Assembly (NCBI RefSeq): GCF_051401765.1
Contig: NC_135073.1
Span: 8,556,001-8,620,000 of the forward strand
Length of the DNA: 64,000 bases
Direction of reading: 5' to 3'
Origin: Calliopsis andreniformis
Taxonomy: Eukaryota > Arthropoda > Insecta > Hymenoptera > Andrenidae
In this document: one piece after another, positions 13,107 through 23,490 of the stretch
How positions within the stretch are numbered: position 1 is the first letter of the stretch
Layout of the letters: every line of letters begins with the position of its first letter
Notes under the pieces: generated by a model
Told to the model about the DNA's origin: nothing
Database searches by the model: none
Seen by the model: only the letters and a program-made list of their open reading frames with translations
Program-made: the position numbers and the translations under genes

Positions 13107-14235
13107 TCATTTGTTACAGTTGGGGTCCAACACACAATGTGCGCTTTGCGGGTAATCGCATTGCTTCTTAACGTTGTTCCACTGAAGAGGACGGGGGCAT
13201 GGCATAGGAGTCTTAGGACCAGTTGGTCCTTGACACACGTAATAGGTGCTGCAGTTACATGGATGAGGCACCAGAGCATAGTCTTTACCTGGGTCCGGTT
13301 TCGGGGGACAATTCACTGGTACATATGCACATGCGACGTAGGCCAATACGATGGCGAAAATTACAAATACCGCTGGAATATCCACAACAAGACTCATTAA
13401 AACTTATATATAAAACTTGCTGATACATGTTGTATCATCTGTGTTATAATTATAGAAGCGATGTAATCTAAAATTTCAGAAAATCAAGTATTCTTTCAGT
13501 CGCATATGTAAAATGAAACACCGTTATCTTTTTCTAAACGTTACGTTAAAAAGTAAAATTTTAGTGGGACTATACTGCAACAACATTCGACGTGTCACAT
13601 TATCAAATAAAAAAGTGTGCTGCATTGGAAATAACGGCTGTCACGTAATGGAGCAACACAAAAACGTGTTTCGAGCAATAAAGTTTAATCTGGTACCGAA
13701 TGTCATTGTATCATTGATTCATAACAGATGATTCATAGCATCTTTATTATCGAAGAAAATTATGTTCAATGTTTGTATAAAAATTCCATAAAATTTAAGA
13801 GAGATTATATAAATTTAGCTACAAAGTTTTGAATTTGAACAATAGATAATTTTCAAACGATGAAATATCAAATTCTAGTTGTTGTTGACACTATATTGGA
13901 TTACGTCTCTAAGACTTTATCGATGCTGCAATATTTCATATAATGTAAATTAGCTACGTTTCAAGTGCCATGTATCCACCTGTAATCACACTAAGAATTA
14001 AAGTAAAATTGGAGAGAAAGAAAGTGATGTCGAAATACAGTAATTTCTGCGAAATCTTCAAAAATTTCGGCTTCATTTACTGAGTGAATTCGTTTCAACC
14101 GCTGCGTTCTGTGTTTCAAGTTAATATGGACCTTACAGTCAATATGCACCTCTTTATCTACTTTTTATAGTTGCGTCGTTATTAATTTATTATATATGTA
14201 ACACATACGTGGATTGCATACTGCTTACCTTTCAT
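13107..14235 (-). CDS. Single-domain peritrophin-like chitin-binding protein (cluster gene 2)
   Basis: Exon 1 is 14235-14229 (ATGAAAG, donor GTAAGC) and exon 2 is 13372-13107 after the acceptor GATATTCCAG. The 90-residue product begins with the signal peptide MKAVFVIFAIVLAYVACA. The CBM14 cysteines are C24, C43, C49, C61, C74 and C82, and the extra pair is C41 and C88. Aromatics Y46, Y47 and W67 sit where the family contacts chitin. The C4-C5 loop is Pro/Gly-rich (GPTGPKTP). It is closest to gene 3, sharing the AYVPVNCP start of the mature protein and the HPCNCS core. AATAAA is at 13084-13079, 23 bases beyond the stop codon, so the 3' UTR is short. The intron is 856 bp. Expected to be secreted into the peritrophic matrix; the tissue is inferred, not shown. 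Confidence 0.93.
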
Positions 14236-14316
14236 GTTGCCTTCGTATAATGAAAATTCGCGGAGCTACACTTACTAAAGAACTTCTACCTATTGTGTAA
14301 TCGATTTGTGATTCGC

Positions 14317-14395
14317 TTTATATACTCGATGGATGGATAGAACCAATTGCCTTTATCTATGGATACTCTTTGCTTCTTCTTATCAGTCGGAAATA
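14317..14395 (-). promoter_or_regulatory. Promoter of cluster gene 2: TATA box plus GATA boxes
   Basis: TATATAAA is at 14324-14317, 82 bases before the ATG. The distal GATA box TATTTCCGACTGATAAG is at 14395-14379 and a second AGATAA core is at 14358-14353. The spacing from the TATA box to the distal GATA box is 62 bases. Confidence 0.8.
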
Positions 14396-16480
14396 CCTAC
14401 ATTAATGTGTCAGTAGCTAATTTTTTTGGATGCAGATCAGTGATAACCAATGACATTAAAATTGTGGTTTTTACAAAGTGCATAATACCGTGAAGAAAAC
14501 TATTCAATTTTAAATTTCACATGCTGACCTGTATTTGATGATATTTCAAAATATGAGATTATGTTTCTGGTCGTATTGTATTTTTATTTGATGACTCAAT
14601 TTCAGAACTCTCAGATTTGGGAGGTTTGTTGAGAACTGGTGAGATAAAATCAGACGGCTTGAAGTGTAGGATAATGAACAAACAATTCTTGTGATTAATG
14701 CTTTTTTAAGATATTCAGTTTTTCGACGTTTTTATAAGTGGATGCTTATAGTCTTATTATTGTTATAAAAATGAAACGATAAGTCCAATGGTAATAGTGT
14801 ATACCTTTAGTCGATATTACGTAGTTGATACCTTTTAATATTTTAATCTATCTTTATGACATTTACGTTAGTGTAGCATGAGTTGAGATACGATTGAGTT
14901 GAATCTTTCCTTGAGAAATTTCAACAGTATTATATAATTATATTCATAGAAATTCATAATCATTTACCCAGAATTTGTAGAAAATGTTCTATAGTATATA
15001 GGCAGTGATACAAGCAATATAGAAAGATTAGAAAAAAGTTCGTAATTTAACATTTAAGAAGTGATTCTAGATATTAAAACGAAACAGAATCGCAATCGAG
15101 TTATTGTTTGTTAATTATGAGTAAACTGCCAATATTTATGCACCTTTAAGAAATTTAAATGTGGGAAAAATATAGAACACACGTAATATGCAAATATACA
15201 CAAGATATCTAAAATAAAATCTAGATATCTAGAATAAAATACCTGTTATAACATTTAACAGATTGAACAAAGCTCTGTGTAGCCCCATCACTGTTGTTGG
15301 CGCTTTTAATTGCATCCGAAGTTTTTTCATGGTATTCTCTTGGCACTTTTATGCATTTTGAAAATTTGTTTACTGTGTGCTCTTGATGCCTCGAAACATT
15401 CAACTGATATCACCTAGACGGTGCCATTAGCACTAAATTTTGTAATAGTTAATGGTACTAAAAATAACAACCTTCTATAGTGCCAGTTACGACTCATTTT
15501 AGTGCTTTCTGCATTAAATTTTGTCGTAACGAAAAGACTAGGCTTTGTCTCTTCACTTGTGTTCATAAAAATATAAATTAGCATAAATTAACCATAATTA
15601 TTTAAAAATGGCTGAAAATATCGCCTAAAACTCGGCAAACCGTCTGACAGTGTGTCAGACAGTGCGTCAAGTTAAAGGTACAGCAATGATTGCTGTAGTT
15701 TCTACCCGTGTCGCAGTATTTCATCATATGTGTGTGAAGTAATTACTTCTTACATAAGTGACGATAAAAAGTGATTAAACAAGTGTTCTTTATAGATATT
15801 TATAATTAATAAATGAAAGCTTTACCACAATTCCGTTATTCTTCATCTTTATTTCATATTCGCGCTTAGAATTACATTCTTTAAACTATTCATCGTATGT
15901 AGTCGAACCTTGTACACATTAACATTTCAAAATAATCGATGCTTTGATCATAGACAATTGTAGTGCTATCGTTCTGTTGTATGAACTTATAAGGGTCATA
16001 GAGACAAGTTCAATAATCTTCAATGACACCATTGGGATTATCTAATCGTCCAACCTTTTAATCATTCTTCATGACATAGAGTACTAATAGATATAAGTTT
16101 ATAGAAAATTGAAGTATGCCAAGGTTGCACCTCTTCTTGTCAGATACGGTAGTCCATGAAAACAGTTTCTAAGAACGTTTGTAATGAATGTTAACAGAGA
16201 ATATATGTATAGATTAACCATTACACAAGGTGGAATCATTAACCTTCGTTTATTTATCTAGATGCTGCAATATCGTAATTTAAGTAATGTTAAACAAGTA
16301 TTTTTCTCAATAACCAGCATTCTATAGTTTATTTTATGACATGTCACGTGAGTGAGAATTACAGATACCGATTGAATATGTTAAATAAGTAGACACATTA
16401 TACATATATTTACAAATATTAAGTTATACAATGTTTACGAGAGATATTTGCATCTTCCCATCTTAGTTAAGTTAAATTGA
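14396..16480. other. Intergenic, between cluster genes 2 and 3
   Basis: AT-rich. The only distinct item is a perfect 8-base inverted repeat, GTCTGACA/TGTCAGAC, at 15642-15660. A 60-residue minus-strand frame at 15221-15403 is not supported. Confidence 0.5.
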
Positions 16481-16509
16481 ATAGGTTCTTTAATTTCCTA
16501 ACATAAAGT

Positions 16510-17458
16510 TTATTTTTGGTCACAAAGTGGATCCCTGACGCACTTTGCTAGACCAGGATAATCGCAGTACTTCTTCTCACTGTTCCAGTGAAGTTTGGGA
16601 GGGCAGGGCATGGCAGTCGGATAACCGTGGTAGCAAATGAAGTAGCTGCTGCAATTACATGGATGTGCTACTAGAGCATAATCCACGCCTTCGTCTGGTT
16701 TGTCGGGACAATTCACTGGTACATATGCACATGTGACGTAAGCCAATACGACGGCGAGAATTGCAAGTACCGCTGAAATATCCATAATAGGATTTATTAA
16801 AACTCATACAAACCACATATAAGCAATATCGGTGGAAAATACACAACATAATGTAATTAGGCTTGCATGAAATTTCCATTAAATGTCGAAATATCCATAC
16901 GTAGTTTGAGCAACAGAACTGAGAATATATACTACAGAATTTTTGTAGCATCGAGTAGCTTGTACAATTTAGTCTTCCTTTTTTCTACTCCATAAATTTT
17001 GAAACGCGGTTAAAACATTTTTCTTAAAATTTAAAAAAGATACAATTTTCCTTTAAAAAAGAGACGAAAGTTGACCTTTAAGCATTTGAAAACATTTCAC
17101 TTACAAGAAGATGCAAACAATATAGGTACGATATCTCACTTTGAATGAATTAATTTTTGAGTAGAATATTTTCTCAAGCAATGTAGGTATATTTTATAGA
17201 TTGCTTTGTCTGTGCAAGTTAGCCCTTAACTAATACGACGGGATCACAGCATTTATACTGCCTTACTTTTAATACTTGTTGTATGAAATATAAGTGAATT
17301 ACTTACAGATAATAATAAACTGAGAAGTTATGAATTTTCTGTTTACCATTATGAATCATATTTGATTCATAAAATGGCAGCAATTGTACCAAATTATGTT
17401 AATTGAGAGTTAGAGTATTCTACAAATAGAAATGAATCATGTCTGTCTTACCTTTCAT
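16510..17458 (-). CDS. Single-domain peritrophin-like chitin-binding protein (cluster gene 3)
   Basis: Exon 1 is 17458-17452 (ATGAAAG, donor GTAAGA) and exon 2 is 16772-16510 after the acceptor GGATATTTCAG. The product has 89 residues: the signal peptide MKAVLAILAVVLAYVTCA, then one CBM14 domain with C24, C43, C49, C59, C72 and C80, plus the extra pair C41 and C86. Aromatics Y46, F47 and W65 are kept. It is a near paralogue of gene 2, which points to a recent duplication. The AATAAA signal overlaps the TAA stop codon, so the mRNA can have almost no 3' UTR; an ATTAAA follows a little downstream. The intron is 679 bp. The role is inferred to be chitin binding in gut lining or another chitinous extracellular matrix. 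Confidence 0.93.
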
Positions 17459-17548
17459 TTTGTCTTCTTGAGATGAAAGTTCAGACGATGTAACAACTTC
17501 TCGTGTTCTCACAATCGTATTACTTGAGTATCCAAATCTTTGACTGGC

Positions 17549-17626
17549 TTTATATATCCCATGGATGGATAATCCAATTGTTTTTATCTATGAACAGTGT
17601 AAGGGCTTTCTTATCGTTAGCAAATA
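17549..17626 (-). promoter_or_regulatory. Promoter of cluster gene 3: TATA box plus GATA boxes
   Basis: TATATAAA is at 17556-17549, 91 bases before the ATG. The distal box TATTTGCTAACGATAAG is at 17626-17610 and the proximal AGATAA core is at 17589-17584. The segment between them, including a CAATTGGATTATCC-type stretch, also matches gene 1. Confidence 0.8.
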
Positions 17627-18080
17627 AACGACGTGTATATACAACTTCTCGATATTGTACTCAGAGTGAATCTATGATAGTAAGTGACCCTGAAATTTAG
17701 TTTTTTATGAAAAACATAGCATGATCGAACACATTTTTCTACTAAACTCTAAACCATTTTCTGCTGTGTGTGTCAAATCATTTCATTAATTATATGACCT
17801 TCGACTCAAAAAAATTATTTATTTAAAGAAAAAGGCTGAGGTGTAGGAGAGAATGGAATATTAGCAGTCACTTAAGCAATAATTGCTAGAAAACCTAAAC
17901 ACAAAATAACATATTTATTGAAAGTCACTTTTCATATACCTGAATAACCAAACTTTTTTATTCATTTAGTAAAGAAATAATCAGTTTTATAATTATTTAC
18001 TTGGTGAAATTGAAAGTTAACGAAAAAGTGTCTTTGGCCGCTATTGTCCATACTAGAAGGTAATAGCGGTAACTCGTTAT

Positions 18081-18359
18081 CTAAAGTGCTGTACAGTTTC
18101 TATATGAATAATTTTCAGGTGAATCTCAACCAGAACATTTAAAATGGATCTGTAGGTCAGACGAGGTGCATCGGTACTACATTTCATTGAGGTGGCAAAA
18201 TTGATTACAGATGATACATGTACTGTTGGCTTCATTTAAATCAACATTTTTGTCGTCATCCGAGTTACAGGATCTCTTAATCTTTTTCTTCCCTATTTTA
18301 ATTCGTTCATTAATTTTTCGTTTATTTTCGTTCTCTTGCTTTTTACTACAAGTAACCAT
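18081..18359 (-). pseudogene. Relic of a DDE-transposase-type C-terminus with a PHD-like zinc finger
   Basis: An ATG-started frame at 18359-18177 encodes a lysine-rich linker, an acidic SDDD stretch and CIICNQF. The same frame continues past a TAG with YRCTSSDLQIHFKCSG, a TGA, then DSPENYSYRNCTAL and a final TAG at 18083-18081. Read as one unit this is the C4HC3 layout of the PHD-like finger found at the C-terminus of many insect pogo/Tigger-type transposases. The TAG and TGA sit where tryptophans are normally found (each one base from TGG), and two zinc cysteines are replaced (Ser, Tyr). No catalytic domain is visible upstream. It lies between cluster genes 3 and 4. The family assignment is from the motif only. 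Confidence 0.55.
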
Positions 18360-20257
18360 TATTGCCTTTATATGTCAAATACATCTGTATCAAAGTTGAC
18401 ACTAATCCTTCAACTTTACGAGATACCATTCAGTTCAAAGAAGTTGACTTGCTTAGAGATATAGTGAATAGTGTCAAAAATCTCCAAAAAAAAAGAGTTA
18501 CATAAATCAGGAGTATTCGACAGAAATACTTTTTTAATAATGGCGAAAGCTTTAACATTAGTTTCATACTAAAAGTTTAGTTTTCGAGTAAACAATGTAC
18601 CTGAACATCAGATATTATCAATTATTCTGAAGAAAACTTAGGAAACTGTTATTTTTCAAAATTAATTTATTACAAGATTTGTACAAAGTTCGGTTTTATT
18701 ACTATGCAAAGTTGAAAAGAAGTCTTCAGGATGGCACAGGAACAAGGCATTTTTCATTCAGGAGATTATACTAGGACTAATCTGACACGTATTCCTTCTA
18801 AGTTATTTTCCAGCTATGCACAATATTTAGTTAATACGTTATGTAGGGTATAAGTACCTAAGTCTTTATTATTTATTGCTATATGTCTATTTTTTGACAA
18901 ATTGTTTTATTGGGATTATGCTTAAAGAATGGTTTTATAATAAAAATATGGAAACAGGTGTATTTTCTAAATGTCTCATTGTTTAAGACTTAAGAGGTTC
19001 AAGTTTACATATTGGACAAACATAGTCTATTTTACATACTTATAATACTGAAACGCTATTTTCATTAAAAAAAATGTTTCAATTTATAAAACTGCTTAAA
19101 CACATTATTTATTAAATATTGCTAGTGAAAATTCATTTATGTTCACATGTTTTGAACTTGTCTTCGCCGAATGTGATGTAAATTTGTCACGAGTCAATAA
19201 ATTTTTACATCTAATCAGATTCACTAAAATACTTCCTTTTCGGTAATCGTTAATCTTACGACATTGCAATTACAATATATTTTCTTACACATGTTTAAGT
19301 ATCAATTCAGTAAAAAAAACATTGAATTTTAGTGCTTTATTCACGATATATTACAAATGGCCATATTAGATATATGGGCCTTATTCGGTATCTTTACCGT
19401 ATTTTTAATTATGCTCAATACAAGTTTTGATACAATGGAAATCGTTAAGCTCATGTGTTTGGATTTACGCTCTTCTCGAACAGAGAATAGTCCCGTTTTT
19501 AAGTCAGTCAGTAATTTATTTTGTACTATACATTTCTTTGGAAAATGTACAATTTTGATGAATAATTTGATTGATGTACAGTGCTTGTATTTCTTTGGAA
19601 CATTTTCCTACTAGATCACTCTCAACAACGATTGACGTATCGTAAGTCCGCATGTTGCGCAGCATACTGAATTTATAGGCTTGTTTCTCACACAAGGGAC
19701 TCATTTGCAGGCTGTGCTTGCGATACGAAATCTATCAGGTCCCTAGGTGTTGTGGAATTGGAAAAACACTACTTTCTTACCGGGTCCCTCGATGACAGAC
19801 TCCCTAAATATCTTTCCCTTAATGTGAAACGTGGAGGGGAGTTGACTTATTTTTACAAAATTTCATTTCGGAAGAGCGGAATTAATTGTTATTCGAACAA
19901 GGTCTTGAACTTCTGCATTATTTAAAGTCTGTATCCTTTGAACTTTGTGTTGTTTACAGTTCGTGTTTTTAGACTTTTCGGACTTCCATTTCTTTGCTTG
20001 TCTATTATTTGATGGATTAGGTTTTTGATTGTAAATAGTTTATTTGTTACGTATCCGACTCTATGAACTTTACGTTAAATGTTAAATGTACGATACAGAA
20101 ATTTTCTAAAGATTATTTCTTTATGACTCATCTTACAATTCTGTAGATCTATACATCGTATTGGTCTTAACATCAGAGAAGCTAATATGGTAGAAGATTA
20201 TATTGTTCATTCAATTCTTTTTCCGTGTGGCACGATAGCGTATAATTCGTCTGTGGT
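18360..20257. other. Intergenic, between the transposase relic and cluster gene 4
   Basis: AT-rich. A plus-strand ATG frame at 19357-19614 has a hydrophobic N-terminus and a few cysteines, and after a frame change continues to a KSACCAAY motif. This could be the remains of a small cysteine-rich secreted peptide, but no family can be named. Confidence 0.4.
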
Positions 20258-20258
20258 T

Positions 20259-21159
20259 TTATTCGGAACATCCAGCACTTGTTTCGCAACGTACGTTGTC
20301 TGCACAATTACAACTCATCACGGTTGAATCCCATAACAAGCCATTAGGGCAGGTCATAGGATCTAGCATGTATTCCCCGTTGTAACACAAGTGGTATTTA
20401 GTACAGTCGCATTGATCTGCAACTAGTGATACATGTTTTGGACAATTCGATGGAAGTCCTGTGTCTCCTCCAGAGATGTAGCTCAGGACAATCGCAAAAA
20501 GTATAAGTATCGCTGGAAAATACACAAAGCCTAGTGAAGTTTGCGTGAAATTTGAAAAAGGTCTTATATATTCTATGTTACGATTAAGAAGGTAGCATAG
20601 AATAGAAATTCAAAAAGTTCGGTTGCCCTTTACACTTTCTAGTAGCGAAAGCAAGAGCAATGCAACAGTAAATAATTTAGATCGAATAACTAATTACATA
20701 AACGCACACGTTTAGCCACCAGCCCCGTTTGTAAACACATAATAAGAGTGGATCTACACCCTCTAATTTTAATACAAACGTTATCACTCTTTTGCGGCGA
20801 AATAATGTTAATGTAAACAGAATTTAATATTAATTCTTAATCTTATATAGAATTTATCACAATTCTTTTTTAGATCTCCATCGATTTAGAAGTAATTTTA
20901 CTCCTTATAGCGATATCTATCACTTTTCTACCATTATATCTATTCCCCACTAACCCCTTAAAATTTGATTCTCACTGTTTTCATCACTGAAGTGTCCGTA
21001 ATTTTGTTTACATAGCGAATATATTACTAGCAAATCATGCATATTAACTTCCTACTTGCCATGAATTCAGTTCGCATTCCGTGTAATTTATTATCTACAG
21101 TAGCTTTTAATTTACTGTATCATAATACAGGAGTCAATCGCATTATATTTACCTTTCAT
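20259..21159 (-). CDS. Single-domain peritrophin-like chitin-binding protein (cluster gene 4)
   Basis: Exon 1 is 21159-21153 (ATGAAAG, donor GTAAAT) and exon 2 is 20512-20259 after the acceptor GTATTTTCCAG. The 86-residue product has a hydrophobic signal (MKAILILFAIVLSYISGG) and a CBM14 domain with C26, C39, C45, C57, C70 and C78. The extra pair is C37 and C84. There is also a ninth cysteine, C72, between the last two domain cysteines, so one thiol may be free or form an intermolecular bond. Y42 and W63 are conserved. The C1-C2 segment is shorter than in genes 1-3. The poly(A) signal AATAAA runs through the last Glu codon and the stop. The intron is 640 bp. It is more diverged than genes 2 and 3, so it is probably an older duplicate. 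Confidence 0.92.
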
Positions 21160-21249
21160 ACTGTCTTCATAAAGTATCAGCTCCTAAAATGTTCCTACTA
21201 TTTATATTACTTCACGTGACTCAATTATAGGGCCACATTTTCGGTTCGG

Positions 21250-21327
21250 CTTATATACCTATTCGATATGTAATCGCATGACCATTATCAATGGACGTTT
21301 TTTGCGTTCTCTTATCAGTCGTAAATA
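21250..21327 (-). promoter_or_regulatory. Promoter of cluster gene 4: TATA box plus GATA box
   Basis: TATATAAG is at 21257-21250, 91 bases before the ATG. The distal box TATTTACGACTGATAAG is at 21327-21311. The proximal GATA core has changed to a TTGATAATGG context. Confidence 0.78.
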
Positions 21328-21481
21328 CACAAGGCTAATATTTAAATGTGTTTCGGGTATAAGATTGTTAGAATTAATCACACTTGTATCGAAAGAAATG
21401 GAAAAGCTATAAATCGCAAATTTTTATTATTACAAATACTATTTACGAATTCACAGATGCTTTAATCCTTTGGATTTATTG

Positions 21482-21915
21482 TCAGACTTTATATGGACTT
21501 CCTATTTTGGACATGTTCATGTGTAGGCTTCTTGATCCGGTACAACCTTCAGCTGTTACACATTTTGCACAAAATTGGGGAACACAGGGTTCGGTTTTAC
21601 TTAACCAACCGAGTCCATGGATACACTCGAACTTAGCAATCGAGTAACCTTCATGACACAGAAAATATGTATCACATTTGCAGGGATGTTTTACTATCTC
21701 GAAGCCACTGTCAGGACAGTTCAGTTGTGGAACTGTACAAACCACGTAGACCAGGATGGATGCGAAAATAACTAGTATTGCTGAAAAATATACTAGGTGT
21801 AGTTAAGCTGATATGAAAATGATCAATCTTATATATTTCATAGTGCCAATTTAAGTGCAATTTAATTTAAGTTAAGTGTAATTTAAGAGCCAATTTCAAT
21901 GTACCTACCTTTCAT
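21482..21915 (-). CDS. Single-domain peritrophin-like chitin-binding protein with C-terminal tail (cluster gene 5)
   Basis: Exon 1 is 21915-21909 (ATGAAAG, donor GTAGGT) and exon 2 is 21780-21482 after the acceptor TATTTTTCAG; the intron is only 128 bp. The product has 101 residues: the signal MKAILVIFASILVYVVC, then CBM14 cysteines C24, C38, C44, C55, C68 and C76, and the extra pair C36 and C82. There is a further cysteine at C73. Y41, F42 and W61 keep the aromatic positions. Unlike its neighbours it continues about 19 residues past the last cysteine, ending in a basic and hydrophobic tail. AATAAA lies two bases after the TGA stop. It is the most upstream gene of the array and the most divergent in sequence. 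Confidence 0.92.
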
Positions 21916-22002
21916 ATCTATAAGATAAATATTCGTAAAGTATTGGAAACTGAGATACGTTATCACACTTGTATTTCATGTATAAGCGAATTTTCGATTC
22001 GC

Positions 22003-22077
22003 TTTATATACCGAAATGACAATCTTAATTCTCATCGATTAGATGCCATGTTTAGATTTTCTTATCGGATGCAAATA
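22003..22077 (-). promoter_or_regulatory. Promoter of cluster gene 5: TATA box plus GATA box
   Basis: TATATAAA is at 22010-22003, 88 bases before the ATG. The distal box TATTTGCATCCGATAAG is at 22077-22061. The sequence just downstream of the TATA box (GCGAATCGAAAATTCG) closely matches gene 1. Confidence 0.78.
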
Positions 22078-22475
22078 AATGATAATTATTTATCAGCATT
22101 AAAAATAAATATCGTTTCATTTTCTCGAATTTCGTATAGCCAATACATAAACTCTATTCTCTTGCTATTTTATAAAATCTGAAATTCAAAGAGTAGGCGT
22201 ATAATAGATATTGTAAGAAGGAAATTATACGTAGAAATAATACAGGCATTGCTCCTTTACTCCTAAAGGAATAAATCAGTAAAGAATCTGTGTAGTTTCT
22301 ACTTTAACTTTACACGCCAGTCAATCACATTCAACTTACATTTCATTGACCTTGTACGGTTCGCGATTTCGTCTCGCGAATCTCGGGTTGTCACTCGCCA
22401 AGTTAATATTGAGTAACTGTTTCAAATTACTTCGGATAGACCTCGACGATAAAGTGTAAAATGACTAAAATGGAA

Positions 22476-22619
22476 GAGTCCGATTCGATGACTCGTTAGG
22501 TTAAAAATCGACAAGTCCGAACGATGACTTGCGATCCCCTGTCGTTACGTTTAGCAATCAACTCGTCCGAAAGACGACGTTTTTTCTTCTCTTTAGAAAT
22601 CAACTAGTCCGAATGACGA
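22476..22619 (+). repeat. Diverged tandem units, each forming a short stem-loop
   Basis: Four related units share GTCCGA followed by a GAC. The arms are GAGTC/GACTC (22476-22494), CAAGTC/GACTTG (22512-22531), TCGTC/GACGA (22563-22577) and TAGTC/GACGA (22605-22619). The loops are CGA-rich. The last two units are 42 bases apart. Confidence 0.55.
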
Positions 22620-22933
22620 CGTTTGATCTTCTGTTTTTGATTTTTCGGAGTTCGCTCTTCATCCCCTTACAACCCCCAAAACGCCCGACTCTAAGGGCGT
22701 CACCGATTTTGCACGATGAAACAAAAATCGATATTAATTGGCCTTCGACCGAAAGAAGGACGATCCTCCTTGTCACCCTGACGGGGCAAAGGAACCGCCC
22801 CCGATCTCCTCGCGATGAAGGTGGAGGAGACCTCGCCTTCATGTCGAAGGCCGCGAAGATTGGGGAGGAAGAACGAACCCCGGAATAGCGTGGCTCGAGC
22901 GGGCCCACGCGCGTATTTTCCGAATATTTTTAT

Positions 22934-23020
22934 GGCCGTATTGTCCCGCTAGTCAGCTCCGATCCTACGAGTCCGAAAAGGATGAGCTGGCGAAGGCACC
23001 GATTGCGGGGCAATACGGCC
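22934..23020. other. Strong two-part stem-loop
   Basis: The outer arms GGCCGTATTGTCCCGC (22934-22949) and GCGGGGCAATACGGCC (23005-23020) pair over 16 positions, with one G-U wobble if read as plus-strand RNA. The inner arms 22954-22966 and 22979-22989 (CAGCTC..ATCCT with AGGATGAGCTG) pair with a two-base bulge. The loop holds another GAGTCCGA motif. It may be a fold-back element end or a structured RNA. Confidence 0.6.
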
Positions 23021-23045
23021 TTCGATGGTTATTAGGGAGGAACAC

Positions 23046-23181
23046 TCCGCTCGAAGAAAGCACGAAATTACTTTATTCGGCCAGATGTGGATTTTTAGAA
23101 ATATGAATGAATAAGCAAGTCCTTAAAGAATTCGGATTTCCACATCTGGCAGCAATAAATGCGTTTGCCTCTTCGAACGGA
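23046..23181. other. Nested inverted repeats
   Basis: The outer arms TCCGCTCGAAGA (23046-23057) and TCTTCGAACGGA (23170-23181) pair with one mismatch. The inner arms GCCAGATGTGGA (23080-23091) and TCCACATCTGGC (23139-23150) are a perfect 12-base match. The structure follows the preceding stem-loop by 25 bases and probably belongs to the same repeat unit. Confidence 0.6.
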
Positions 23182-23490
23182 ACAGACCTTCTCATATTAT
23201 AAGCGTAGAACACAGATGAATATCCCTCACATTACATATCACTAAACTTATTAATACGTAAAGGTCCGTTTAAGATCCATTTATACAAGCGACGAGTCAA
23301 GCACGAGCCGAGTGGAACGATTACATTGACGAAACTCGTATCAGTAGTATTTTATCATCGCAACTGTATATTTGTAATTTTCTAGTAGTATATATAACAC
23401 TTGCTCCGCTTGTGCTCAACTTGTGCTTAGCTTGGCGGCTACATAAACAAACAATAGATCTTAATTATGCTTGTATCTTATACTACCCAT

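Noticed and set aside
22470..22640. Hammerhead-like GTCC...GAA motifs
   Set aside because: The conserved CTGATGA core is absent on both strands, so there is no ribozyme claim.
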